DNA of 64,000 nucleotides from Streptomyces sp. QL37 (GTDB lineage Bacteria; Actinomycetota; Actinomycetes; Streptomycetales; Streptomycetaceae): the NCBI RefSeq assembly GCF_002941025.1, contig NZ_PTJS01000001.1:6205472-6269471 (forward strand). Direction: 5' to 3'. The stretch's first letter is position 1. Every line of letters begins with the position of its first letter. The translations under genes were made by a program, and so were the position numbers. Of the stretch, positions 44,401 through 52,058 are shown one piece after another. Below the pieces are notes generated by a model. It was not told where the DNA came from, did not search any database, and was given only the letters and a program-made list of their open reading frames with translations.

Positions 44401-45321
44401 GTTGACCAGTTCGCAGTCCGGTAAGGCGTCGAGCAGTTCGATGGCCAGGCTCTTGGTGAGCGCCTCGCCGCCGCTGAAGACATGGGTGAGCGAGGTGCAG
44501 CGGGACAGCCGTCCGGTGTCGACGAGCGCCTGCAACAGGGTCGGCACTCCCTGGAGGGTGGTCACGTCGTTCGCCACGATCAGCTCCATGAGCCCGCCGG
44601 GGTCGGCGTAGACCCCTCGCTCGCTCATCACCACGCTGCTGCCGCAGGCCGGTGCGAGGATCTCCCACTGCGCCGCGTCGAAACTCAGCGGTGTCTTCTG
44701 CAGCACGGTCCTGCGCCGGTCCAGGCCCTGTTCGTCGGCCAGCCACCGCAACTGGGCGACGATGCTGTGGTGTTCGATGCCTATGCCCTTCGGGTTGCCC
44801 GTGCTCCCGGAGGTGTAGATGACGTACGCGAGGTCGTTCCCCCGTGCGGACGAGCGTCCGGCCGGCCTGGTGGCGGCCCCCGCCTCCGGCGATGCGGCCC
44901 GGGCTCCCGCATCGGTGAAGGTGACGATCTGCGTCTCCGGTGGCGTCATCGTGGCCAGCCGGGGAGCGAGGGACTCATCGGTCAGGATGACCCTGGCCCC
45001 TGAGTCGACGATCATGTAGCGCACGCGCTCGTCCGGATACTCCGGCGACAGCGGCAGGTACGCGGCGCCGGCGTGCAGGACGCCCCAGACGCTCGCCATG
45101 AGGCCGACGGACGGCTCCATGAATACGCCCACCAGCTCGTCGGCCCCCACTCCGAACCCGCGCAGGCGGTCGGCCACATTATCGCTGCGCTCGCCGAGCT
45201 GCTGGAAGGTCAGCCGCTCCGTGCCGCATATGACGGCCGTCCGGTCGGGCTGGACACGGACTGACGCGCGTAGCATGTCTGACAGAGACAATTCCTCGGG
45301 CACCGCTAGTTTCGCCATCAT
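41257..45321 (-). CDS. IndC/BpsA-like single-module NRPS (A-Ox-T-TE) with C-terminal tautomerase domain
   Basis: A 1354-aa synthetase. The adenylation domain shows YTSGSTGNPKG (169-179), FDAAQWE (214-220) and GRTDSQVKLRG (near 420). A nitroreductase-like oxidase domain (about 490-860) is inserted before LPPYMVP (near 884) and NGKID (near 903), as in the glutamine-oxidising indigoidine synthetases. The carrier Ser is in GGHSL (near 963) and the thioesterase Ser in GYSFG (near 1093). Residues about 1281-1354 form a PptA/4-oxalocrotonate tautomerase-like domain, not part of BpsA as I know it. Selectivity residues resemble BpsA, so glutamine is the likely substrate. Two adjacent ATGs (45321, 45318) follow GAAGG. 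First gene of the operon. Confidence 0.88.
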   Translation of the reverse strand: MMAKLAVPEELSLSDMLRASVRVQPDRTAVICGTERLTFQQLGERSDNVADRLRGFGVGADELVGVFMEPSVGLMASVWGVLHAGAAYLPLSPEYPDERVRYMIVDSGARVILTDESLAPRLATMTPPETQIVTFTDAGARAASPEAGAATRPAGRSSARGNDLAYVIYTSGSTGNPKGIGIEHHSIVAQLRWLADEQGLDRRRTVLQKTPLSFDAAQWEILAPACGSSVVMSERGVYADPGGLMELIVANDVTTLQGVPTLLQALVDTGRLSRCTSLTHVFSGGEALTKSLAIELLDALPDCELVNLYGPSECTINASAHSVDRATVQDGPDHISIGRPVRDMSFHVLGPDRRPVPHGESGELHIAGRQLARGYLKRPDLTAQRFVPNPYSTDPRFARLYRTGDLARWNDDGTVQFLGRTDSQVKLRGFRVELDEIKVAIEKHDWVKRAAVLVREDPRLGANLISFIELDPDRAALMDQGNHGAHHQSKRSKLQLRAQLADLGVRQESGRQVVDLPGRSPTAQQRRTVFARKTYRFFEGGEVTGDDVLRLLAGRTDQSAAPRTPNTLTRSELGTLLRSFGQFTSEERLLPKYGYASPGALYATQLYLELSGVAGLDPGHYYYNPVSHQLSLITPAPAGVPRLRVHLIGRRSAIEPVYRNNIQEVLHFEAGHMVGLFDGLLPELGLRIDAREGTPGVKELLRCPDEDYHLATYEVESSSSPALPSPVDVYVQAHPGRIADLAGGQYRYDGAGLVRVSDELILKQHVIAINQEVYERASFGITLVGRAPAPWQRYVDLGRELQRLQMNDIGVGLMSSGYSSETGNDLPSARRIAAITGLGPGRASYFALGGRVSAEQRLSEGMKEDSVHTRGPAEIVRDNLSASLPPYMVPNRVTVLDSFPLTANGKIDHQALRALDEAAVRDTEAPVVPPRTPTEEAVAALWQKVLRQERVSIRDNFFAAGGHSLTAVNLVGRVNRELGSSLPLQVLFDAPTIAELARRIDREPATSLSRAVRLRGGDDRRPVFCWPGLGGYPMSLRLLAGRLDLGRPFLGVQAHGVNAGETAYPTFDEMVAEDLELIRRIQPDGPYVLWGYSFGARVAFEVAYQLERRGERVEEVVLIAPGKPPVEVREETSADAAVSFTDTTFVSILYSVFAGNLEQSAVDECLAATHDEDTFIAFVCDRFEHLDHELVRRIVGVVRRTFLFEYAPHELAERTVAAPVTVFRAQGDQGSFIDSGHVLSTTPPRIRQLEADHYALLRTGGVDELVTAIQSARLIGKAIGVPHVNIKHFPGNLEAHQVSALVDAITRAVQTAFSVDGGTVSIALEPVAQDVWNERVYVPEIAGGTGNLIKVPNY

Positions 45322-46216
45322 CCTTCGAACCTGGAATTCGTCATCGTGGAGTGCATCGCCGGTGAGGGGCAGGCCGGCATGACCGATGTCAAAGGCAGCA
45401 ACAATGATCGACCACCTGTTGTCGCGTAACTGACCCTGGGAAACGTGAATGAGGGGACCGTGACCCGGGGTGGTCTTCTTCCCGGGCTTCTTCCGAAGGG
45501 AAGCGGTCGCGTTCGCGCAATGTGTGCCTGAACGGTCGCGTCAATGAGGGAACTTCATGCGGCCGTGCCGAGATCTGCCGGCGCTCAGGCCGTGTCGGTA
45601 CATCGACGACATGGGTTCTGCGGTCGCGCAAAAAGTCCTGCGGGCACGCCTTGCACGCCTCCCCCCGATGTCGTTGAGCCATGGTTCTCGAATTCCGCCC
45701 TCCGGCCGGAGGAGGCGGCGCAAGCCGAAACAGGACAACCTTTCTCGGCGAGCAGCCAGAACGTACACGATGGACATGACCGGTGCCTGGCCCGACAACA
45801 GTTGCGGGCGCCCCTTTTGCGTCACTTGCCGCTGTGTCACTTCCAGCGGAAGGCAGGTGATCGCAGCATTACGTGATGCAAAGAGAGGGGCGGTGTTCCG
45901 GATGTCCCCCGTCGGCGGGGTGAGCGATTTCCGAACGCGTCTTCCATGGCGGACTCGCTGCTACAGGTGTCGGAGCGACCTCGTCCGCGCGGGCTCTCGA
46001 CAACCCGGTCGGCCGGTCGGCTCCGGGCCGCGGAGGCGTTCACAGCCGTCTTCTGTAGTGAACATCTCGCGGCCGGGCCGTCCGTCGACGATCGGCCGAC
46101 GGGATCTGGACACCCCGGAATCGTTCACAGAGCTGCAACGCATACGACAACTGTGAAGGTTCGGGACAGTGTGTGTCCGGCCGCTTCCCCGAGGCAGGCG
46201 TCGAGGCGGGAGGAGG
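45322..46216. other. Gene-free 895-base region between the NRPS operon and the VOC gene
   Basis: Short open frames exist on both strands, but none has coding-type third-position GC bias, a ribosome site and recognisable content together. The base composition is less GC-rich than the neighbours. It must hold the promoter of the NRPS operon. An inverted repeat, TTCACAG (46124-46130) and CTGTGAA (46151-46157), with a 20-nt spacer is the only clear symmetry. No tRNA or insertion sequence was recognised. Confidence 0.5.
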
Positions 46217-46993
46217 TCAGCTGCCGGGAGGCCGCACGATCGTGAACACCGCGCCCTCCGGGTCCGCCACCGTGGCCAGCCTGCCGCTGGAGGCCTCACG
46301 CGGCGGTTGCAGCACGTGGCCGCCGAGCTCCACGACGCGTGCCGTCGCCTCGTCGGTGTCGGCGACCTGGAAGTACGTCATCCAGTGGGGCCCCCGGTCG
46401 CGCGGCAGGGCGTGCCCCACACCGTGCAGGGCGGCCACCGGGCGGCCCTGGATGTGCAGAGTCTGGTAGTCGAAGTCGGCCGAGACGACCGCCTCGGTCT
46501 CGAATCCGAACACGGCCTGGTAGAACTTGGCGACCGACGCGGTCTCCCGGGTCACCAGCTCGTTCCACACGGGGGTTCCCGGTGTGCCCGCGAGGGCGGT
46601 ACCGAGGTGTTCGGCGGCCTGCCAGACGCCGAAGACCGCGCCGTTCGGGTCGGACGCGATCAGGAGGCGGCCGGCGTCCCCGGCGTCGAGGGGGCCGACC
46701 GCCACCGTCCCGCCGCAGGAGCGGATCGACTCCGCCGTGGCGTCCGCGTCCTCGGTGGCGAGATAGGTCGTCCAGGCGATCGGGAGGTGCCGGCCGGGCG
46801 GCAGCTGCCCGATGCCCGCGACCTCCTTGCCGCACAGCAGCGCTCGGACGTACGGACCCAACTGCTCGGGCCCGGGCTGGAACTCCCAGCCGAACAGCCG
46901 GCTGTAGAACTCCTGGGTCGCGGTCAGTCCGTGCACGATCAGACTCACCCAGCACGGTGCTCCAGGCTCGCGCCGGGCGGCAGCCTCGGTCAT
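46217..46993 (-). CDS. VOC (glyoxalase/bleomycin-resistance) family protein with two domains
   Basis: A 258-aa protein made of two vicinal-oxygen-chelate domains (about 12-125 and 135-255), seen from the repeated pattern PCWVSLIVHGLTATQEFYSRLFGWEF / PVWNELVTRETASVAKFYQAVFGFET and the endings SDPNGAVFGVW / ADPEGAVFTIV. Such proteins act as metal-dependent lyases or dioxygenases, or bind small molecules for resistance. The ATG at 46993 has GAGGAGAGAA upstream; the longer open frame is not supported. It lies at the edge of the biosynthetic cluster, on the same strand as the NRPS operon but about 0.9 kb upstream, so a resistance role is possible only by position. Confidence 0.85.
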   Translation of the reverse strand: MTEAAARREPGAPCWVSLIVHGLTATQEFYSRLFGWEFQPGPEQLGPYVRALLCGKEVAGIGQLPPGRHLPIAWTTYLATEDADATAESIRSCGGTVAVGPLDAGDAGRLLIASDPNGAVFGVWQAAEHLGTALAGTPGTPVWNELVTRETASVAKFYQAVFGFETEAVVSADFDYQTLHIQGRPVAALHGVGHALPRDRGPHWMTYFQVADTDEATARVVELGGHVLQPPREASSGRLATVADPEGAVFTIVRPPGS

Positions 46994-47235
46994 CTTCTTC
47001 TCTCTCCTCGTACCATCGGGGTGGCCGTACGGGGGGACGGAGCCGGTGCGGTGTCCAGCGGCACGGATACGGGTGCGTACGCTCCGTGCAGATGCTCGCA
47101 CCACTGAGCCTCCGAGGCACCCCGGCCGCGCCGCGTTTTCCGGCTTCCGCTCAGGTCGAAGACCGTTTTGGTGCGATACATCCAATTCGGCACTACGTCA
47201 CCGAGGGCTGTCGCCCCTGCGCGAAGATGGCACCC

Positions 47236-48063
47236 ATGAAGCCCATCATCACCGCATCCGAATACCTGAGCGAGTCGGCGGGTCCGCGCCCGCCGGTGCT
47301 CCTGGACATCCGCTGGCAGCTCGGCGGACCGAACGGCCGCGCCGACTACGAGGCCGGGCACATCCCGGGCGCTGTCTACGTCGACCTCGACTCCGAGCTC
47401 GCGGGCCCGGCGGGCAGCGGCGGCCGTCATCCTCTGCCGGACCCGGAGGCCTTCGGTGCCGTCATGCGGCGGGCGGGCGTCGGCCAGGGCAGCCCGGTCG
47501 TGGTCTACGACGGCGGGCAGGGCTGGGCGGCGGCCCGGGCGTGGTGGCTGCTGCGCTGGACCGGGCACACCGACGTGCGCGTGCTGGACGGAGGCCTCGC
47601 CGCATGGACGGGCGAGCTCACCACCGCCATTCCGGAGCCGGCCGAGGGGGACTTCCGGCCCCGCCCGGGCGCGGCCGGTCTCCTCGACGCGGACGCGGCC
47701 GCGGAACTGGCCCGCTCCGGTCTGCTGCTCGACGCACGGGCCGCGGAGCGCTACCGGGGGGACGTGGAACCGATCGACCGTGTCGGCGGCCACATCCCGG
47801 GCGCGGTATCGGCGCCGACCACTCGGAACGTCGGCGAGGACGGGCGCTTCCTGCCCGTCTCCACCCTCGCCGCCCGGTTCTCCGAACTGGGGGCGGACGG
47901 CGACACCCAGGTCGGCGTCTACTGCGGCTCCGGCGTCTCGGGCGCCCATGAGGTGCTGGCGCTGGAGCTCGCCGGACACCGGGCCGCCCTGTACGCCGGG
48001 TCCTGGTCGGAGTGGTCCTCCGACGAGTCCCGCCCCGTCGCCACCGGGCCGGACCCCGCCTGA
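47236..48063 (+). CDS. Sulfurtransferase (thiosulfate/3-mercaptopyruvate type, tandem rhodanese)
   Basis: A 275-aa protein with two rhodanese domains. The first (about 5-125, PPVLLDIRWQLGG) is inactive. The second carries the catalytic Cys230 in GVYCGSGVSGAH. The CGSGV loop resembles that of mercaptopyruvate sulfurtransferases (CGSGVTA) more than of thiosulfate:cyanide enzymes. The ATG at 47236 is preceded by GAAGAT 7 nt upstream and no ribosome site, a leaderless-type start. It could connect to the sulfur/cysteine-type chemistry of the neighbouring cluster, but orthologues sit beside sepH in other streptomycetes as I recall, so it is probably a core gene. Confidence 0.88.
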   Translation: MKPIITASEYLSESAGPRPPVLLDIRWQLGGPNGRADYEAGHIPGAVYVDLDSELAGPAGSGGRHPLPDPEAFGAVMRRAGVGQGSPVVVYDGGQGWAAARAWWLLRWTGHTDVRVLDGGLAAWTGELTTAIPEPAEGDFRPRPGAAGLLDADAAAELARSGLLLDARAAERYRGDVEPIDRVGGHIPGAVSAPTTRNVGEDGRFLPVSTLAARFSELGADGDTQVGVYCGSGVSGAHEVLALELAGHRAALYAGSWSEWSSDESRPVATGPDPA

Positions 48064-48086
48064 CGCGACCGGGATCCGGACGGAGC

Positions 48087-48118
48087 GAGGGCCCGCACGC
48101 GGCTGCGTACGGGCCCTC
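48087..48118. terminator. Bidirectional terminator between the sulfurtransferase gene and sepH
   Basis: GAGGGCCCG and CGGGCCCTC form a perfect 9-bp stem, with a GC-rich inner loop (GCACGCGGCTGCGTA region), between convergent genes. Confidence 0.85.
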
Positions 48119-48146
48119 CTCCTGCCACGGTCACCCGGGCCTGTGC

Positions 48147-49211
48147 TCAGTCCTGCTTCTTCCGGCGTGTGCCGAAGACGATCTCGTCCCAGCTCGGCAC
48201 CGCCGCCCGGCGGCCCGGACGCACGCCGTCCGCCTCGGCCTGCCGGTCCGTCGTCCCGGTCAGCCTGTCGCGGTGGCCGGCCACCGCGCGGGGCATCAGG
48301 ACATCGGCGTAGGCGGAACCCGCACCGGCGGACGCCGCCGCGGCCGGGGGCTCGTCGGCCTCGGGCTCCTCCTGCTGTGCGGGCTCGAGGGCGGGCGGCT
48401 CGGGCTGCGAAGGCCGCTCCGGGACGACCATGTCGCCACGGAAGCTCGGCACCGCCTCCAGGAGGCTGGTCAGCGAGTCGCGCTCGCCCGCGGACACACC
48501 GCTGACGCGCTCCTCAGGCTCCGGCGCAGGGGGAGCGGGACGCTCGATCTGCCGGTCCAGCGCGCGGTCCAGCGGCCGGTCACGCGGCAGTCGCGCGATC
48601 CGGGGCACGAACGGGAAACTCGGCTCCGGAGCGGCGACGTCGTCGGTCTCGCCGATCAGCGAGCGCGCCTCCTCGTCCACGGCCTGCACGAGCCGCCTCG
48701 GCGGGTCGTACGTCCAGCTCGCGGAGTGCGGTTCGCCCGCGACCCGGTAGACCAGGAGGACCTCCCAGGTGCCGTCGTCCCGGCGCCAGGAGTCCCACTG
48801 AACGGTCTCCCTGTCGGCTCCGCGCAGCAGCAGCCGCTCCTGCACCGCCTCGCCGAGCTGGGGTCCGGTGTTCTCGCCGGGACGGCGCACAGGAGTCTTC
48901 CGGGCGCGCTCGGCCATGAACGCGCGCTCCGCGAGCACAGGGCCCTCGAAGCGGCGTACCCGGTCCACCGGGATGCCGGCGAACTGGGCGACCTCCTCGG
49001 CGGAGGCGCCGGCGCGTATGCGCGCCTGGATGTCGCGGGGGCGGAGATGACTCTCCACCTCGATCTCGATCTGGCCGAGCCGGGCGCGGTCATTGCGCAC
49101 GGCGGCACGCAGCCGCTCATCGATCGGAAGCGTGTACTCCGTGCTGTCCGCAGCCTTGAGCACCAGTCGTGTGCCGTCGTTTGAGACGGCCACGACACGC
49201 AGTTCGGGCAT
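48147..49211 (-). CDS. sepH: Septation protein SepH (DUF3071)
   Basis: A 354-aa protein. The conserved N-terminal DUF3071 domain (MPELRVVAVSNDGTRLVL; LGQIEIEVESHLRPRDIQARIRAG) includes an HTH-like motif, AGASAEEVAQFAGIPVDRVRRFEGPV. A disordered Pro/Glu-rich middle leads to a short conserved C-terminus, PSWDEIVFGTRRKKQD. SepH is known to stimulate FtsZ polymerisation and to be needed for normal sporulation septation. The ATG at 49211 has GGGAGG upstream. The convergent sulfurtransferase gene is separated by a hairpin. Confidence 0.94.
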   Translation of the reverse strand: MPELRVVAVSNDGTRLVLKAADSTEYTLPIDERLRAAVRNDRARLGQIEIEVESHLRPRDIQARIRAGASAEEVAQFAGIPVDRVRRFEGPVLAERAFMAERARKTPVRRPGENTGPQLGEAVQERLLLRGADRETVQWDSWRRDDGTWEVLLVYRVAGEPHSASWTYDPPRRLVQAVDEEARSLIGETDDVAAPEPSFPFVPRIARLPRDRPLDRALDRQIERPAPPAPEPEERVSGVSAGERDSLTSLLEAVPSFRGDMVVPERPSQPEPPALEPAQQEEPEADEPPAAAASAGAGSAYADVLMPRAVAGHRDRLTGTTDRQAEADGVRPGRRAAVPSWDEIVFGTRRKKQD

Positions 49212-49709
49212 GGGAACCTCCCGGGTGGTGCCTGCCGACGTCACGTGCGTCGCTGCTTCCGCTAGTCGAGTGTGACCTGCCCGGGTTCAGCCTGCCACAA
49301 CCTTGCCAAGTTACCCGGCGTGTCGGGCCTTGGCCCTGGAACGCCACGATGGCACGGTTACCTGTTTGTGACGTGGAGTGACCGGTTGGTCACTCCATGC
49401 AGCAGGCGCCCGTGCGATGCCGCGGCGCCGCCGGTTCGGGTGCCGTCCTTCGGCCCCCTCCCGTAGGTTCCGGATACCCGTGTGGGAGTCCGGCCCCAGG
49501 GCTCGCCACAGTACTCCATTCGGGCCACGGGGGTGGACCGGCGCGCCGCCGAAGTTCTCACCGGGTACGGGAGTTGGGTTACCCGGATGTCTGCGGTATG
49601 CCCTCAATGCGTGTGCTGCTTCACAAAATCTCCAGAATCGGAACCATTTGATTCGCTCAAATGTCCCTTCCTGGTGCAAGGTGGGGTAGTTGTCGAGCAG
49701 GGGCTGATC
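49212..49709. other. 498-base intergenic region upstream of sepH and a membrane protein gene
   Basis: No gene with coding bias is seen. The region contains a 24-bp perfect inverted repeat (separate entry) and presumably divergent promoters for sepH and the gene at 49710. AT content rises just before 49710 (around 49620-49670), where a promoter for that gene is likely. Confidence 0.5.
49374..49397. promoter_or_regulatory. 24-bp perfect inverted repeat, candidate operator
   Basis: Arms TGGAGTGACC and GGTCACTCCA surround a GGTT centre. It lies about 165 bp upstream of the sepH start and 310 bp from the plus-strand start. It lacks T-tracts and is not at the end of a gene, so an operator for a TetR/MarR-like regulator is more likely than a terminator. 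Confidence 0.55.
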
Positions 49710-50720
49710 ATGGTTCAGAAGCCGCAGAGTGGTGCGGAAGGCAAGGAAAGGCGCATAGATCTGAGCCTCCCGCAGGTTGCGGGCAGTGCCGTCGCGGCGG
49801 TCGCGGCGGCGGTGATGGCCTCACAGCTCGGCGTGTACGGAACCATCGCCGGTGCCGGTGTGATGAGCGTAGTGGCCACCTGCGGAGGCTCGGTCTTCCA
49901 GCACTTCTTCCGCCGCACCGGCGAACAGATCCGCGAAGTCACGGTCCAGGTCAAGAACCCCGCGGGCCGTCAGGTGACCGTGCACACACGGCAGACGCCC
50001 GGCCCGCGGCGGCCGGAGGACGACGCGACGCGGGTCCTGCGCACGGTGGAGCCCGGCGCGGACCGCACCACGGTGCTCCGGCAGGTCCGGCCGGGGGCGG
50101 CGAACCCCGGCGGGGTGCATCCCGGGGGGCCGGCCGCCGACGAGACCTCCCCGGGCGGCCCGCGGCCCGGCGACGCCTTCACGGACGGCGCCTACTCGGA
50201 CGCCCGTACGCACGGGACCCGCGTCCGTGGCTGGAAGCGTTCGGCCCTCGCGGCCACGGGGGTCTTCGTCCTGTCGATGGCCGGCATCACCGTGTACGAG
50301 ATGGTCTCCGGACACGATCTGGGGGGCAACGGAAGGACCACCATCGGCACCGTCGTGAGCGGCGAGCGCCACGGGGGGACGACCTCGCCCTCACCCTCGC
50401 CCTCGGACAGCACGGGCCAGGAGGACCAGGGGGACCGGGGGGACGACAGGAACGCGCCCGGCAGCGGGAGCACGACGTCGCCGGGCACCGGCCGGGACGA
50501 CGGCGGGAGCGCGCAGCCGGACCCCTCGGGCGGCGACAGCCGGACCACCGGCCCCAACCCCACGCCCTCGGCGTCCGGTGGGGCCACGACCCCGGAAGCC
50601 ACCGCCCCGGCGGAACCCGGCGACGCCGGCACCCCACCGGCCGCACCGGACCCGAGCGGGGCCGAGGACGTCCCGGACCAGCAGGGCGGGGACACCGCCG
50701 GGAGCGACACGGACCGGTGA
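49710..50720 (+). CDS. Membrane protein with disordered Ser/Pro/Gly-rich extracytoplasmic tail
   Basis: A 336-aa protein of unknown function. Two hydrophobic stretches near the N-terminus (SAVAAVAAAVMASQLGVYG and IAGAGVMSVVATCGG) precede HFFRR. After a charged linker there is a membrane helix (SALAATGVFVLSMAGITVY, about 187-206). The last 110 residues are low-complexity Ser, Pro, Gly, Asp and Thr, probably outside the cell and crossing the wall. The ATG at 49710 has AGGGG upstream. Orthologues next to sepH are known to me only as hypothetical proteins. Confidence 0.75.
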   Translation: MVQKPQSGAEGKERRIDLSLPQVAGSAVAAVAAAVMASQLGVYGTIAGAGVMSVVATCGGSVFQHFFRRTGEQIREVTVQVKNPAGRQVTVHTRQTPGPRRPEDDATRVLRTVEPGADRTTVLRQVRPGAANPGGVHPGGPAADETSPGGPRPGDAFTDGAYSDARTHGTRVRGWKRSALAATGVFVLSMAGITVYEMVSGHDLGGNGRTTIGTVVSGERHGGTTSPSPSPSDSTGQEDQGDRGDDRNAPGSGSTTSPGTGRDDGGSAQPDPSGGDSRTTGPNPTPSASGGATTPEATAPAEPGDAGTPPAAPDPSGAEDVPDQQGGDTAGSDTDR

Positions 50721-50731
50721 CGGCCCTGGGG

Positions 50732-50756
50732 CGCGTGCTCAGTCCCCGAGCACGCG
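50732..50756. terminator. Hairpin between convergent genes (overlaps the end of the lactone oxidase gene)
   Basis: CGCGTGCTC and GAGCACGCG form a perfect 9-bp stem with AGTCCCC between. It sits at the junction of the two convergent genes and includes the minus-strand stop codon. Confidence 0.65.
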
Positions 50757-52058
50757 GCGCAGGTAGTCGTTGGCGAACAGCCGGTCCGGGTCGAGGCGGT
50801 CCCGTACGGCGGTGAACTCGCCGAACCGCGGATAGCTCCCGGCCAGGTACTCCGCGTCACGGGTGTGGATCTTGCCCCAGTGCGGGCGGCCGTCGTATCC
50901 CGTCATGATCCGCTCGACCGCGGTGAAGTACGCCTGGTACGGCGTGCCCCGGTACAGATGCACCGCGATGTACGCGCTCTCCCGGCCCGAGGCCGTGGAG
51001 AGCGCGATGTCGTCCGCGGGTGCGGTGCGGACCTCCACCGGGAAGCTGATCCGCAGCGGCGAGCGCTCCACCATCGCCTTGAGCTCACGCAGCGCCCCGA
51101 CCGCCGCCTCACGCGGCAGGGCGTACTCCATCTCGACGAAGCGCACCCGCCTCGGGCTGGTGAACACCTTGTACGGGATGTCGGTGTACGTACGGGCCGA
51201 CAGGGCGCGGCTGGAGATCCGCGCGATGGAGGGGATCGCCCCGGGGACCACCCGGCCCAGCGAACAGGCGGCCTGGAAGATGCCGTTGGAGAGGAGCTCG
51301 TCCTCGATCCAGCCGCTCACCCGCCCGGGCGGCGCGCTGGGGCCCGCGCTCCGGTTGTTGCGCTTGGTGTTGCAGTTGCCGGTGTGCGGGAACCAGTAGA
51401 ACTCGAAGTGCTCGTTCTCCGCGACGAGCTGATCGAAATCGGCCGTGACCCGGTCGAAGCTCATCGGCTCCTCGCGGGCCGTCAGCAGGAAGACGGGCTC
51501 CACCGCGAACGTGACCGCGGTGATCACGCCGAGCGCCCCCAGCCCGATCCGGGCCGCCGCGAAGACGTCCGGGTGTTCGTCGGCCGAGCAGCGCAGCACC
51601 GTTCCGTCGGCCGTGACGAGCTCCAGCGCGCGGATCTGCGCGGACACCGACGCCGAGTCGCGGCCGGTGCCGTGGGTGCCGGTCGAGATGGCCCCGGCGA
51701 CCGTCTGCTCCATGATGTCGCCCATGTTGGTGAGGGAGAGCCCCTCGCGGGCGAGCGCGGCGTTGAGACGCTTCAGCGGTGTGCCCGCCTCCACGGTCAC
51801 GGTCATCGCCCGGCGGTCGACGGCGCGGATGCCGGTGAGCAGATCCGGACGTATCAGGACGCCCTCGGTCGCGGCGGTCGCGGTGAACGAATGACCGGTG
51901 CCGACCGGTTTGACCGTCAGGCCCTCCCCGGACGCCCTGCGGAGCACGTCGGCGAGCTCCTCGACGGAGGCGGGGGACTCCACGCGTGCCGGCCGGGCGG
52001 TGACGTTGCCCGCCCAGTTACGCCACGTGTTCGTCGTCCGTGCGTAGGTGTCGGTCAT
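50739..52058 (-). CDS. FAD-dependent sugar-lactone/alditol oxidase (ALO/VAO family)
   Basis: A 439-aa flavoprotein. The FAD-binding domain has VGTGHSF, where His is the usual covalent FAD attachment point, and ISTGTHGTGR. The substrate domain (ALO type) ends in RPHWGKIHTRD, containing the family HWxK motif. It probably oxidises an aldonolactone or polyol at C1/C2 with reduction of O2 or another acceptor; the substrate is not determined. The ATG at 52058 lies inside the 3' end of the upstream MFS gene (41-base overlap in another frame), so the two are co-transcribed. Confidence 0.86.
   Translation of the reverse strand: MTDTYARTTNTWRNWAGNVTARPARVESPASVEELADVLRRASGEGLTVKPVGTGHSFTATAATEGVLIRPDLLTGIRAVDRRAMTVTVEAGTPLKRLNAALAREGLSLTNMGDIMEQTVAGAISTGTHGTGRDSASVSAQIRALELVTADGTVLRCSADEHPDVFAAARIGLGALGVITAVTFAVEPVFLLTAREEPMSFDRVTADFDQLVAENEHFEFYWFPHTGNCNTKRNNRSAGPSAPPGRVSGWIEDELLSNGIFQAACSLGRVVPGAIPSIARISSRALSARTYTDIPYKVFTSPRRVRFVEMEYALPREAAVGALRELKAMVERSPLRISFPVEVRTAPADDIALSTASGRESAYIAVHLYRGTPYQAYFTAVERIMTGYDGRPHWGKIHTRDAEYLAGSYPRFGEFTAVRDRLDPDRLFANDYLRRVLGD

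Noticed and set aside
45557..46156. 199-codon frame in the gap upstream of the NRPS operon
   Set aside because: Arg and Ser-rich with no coding bias, and it overlaps several equally poor frames on both strands.
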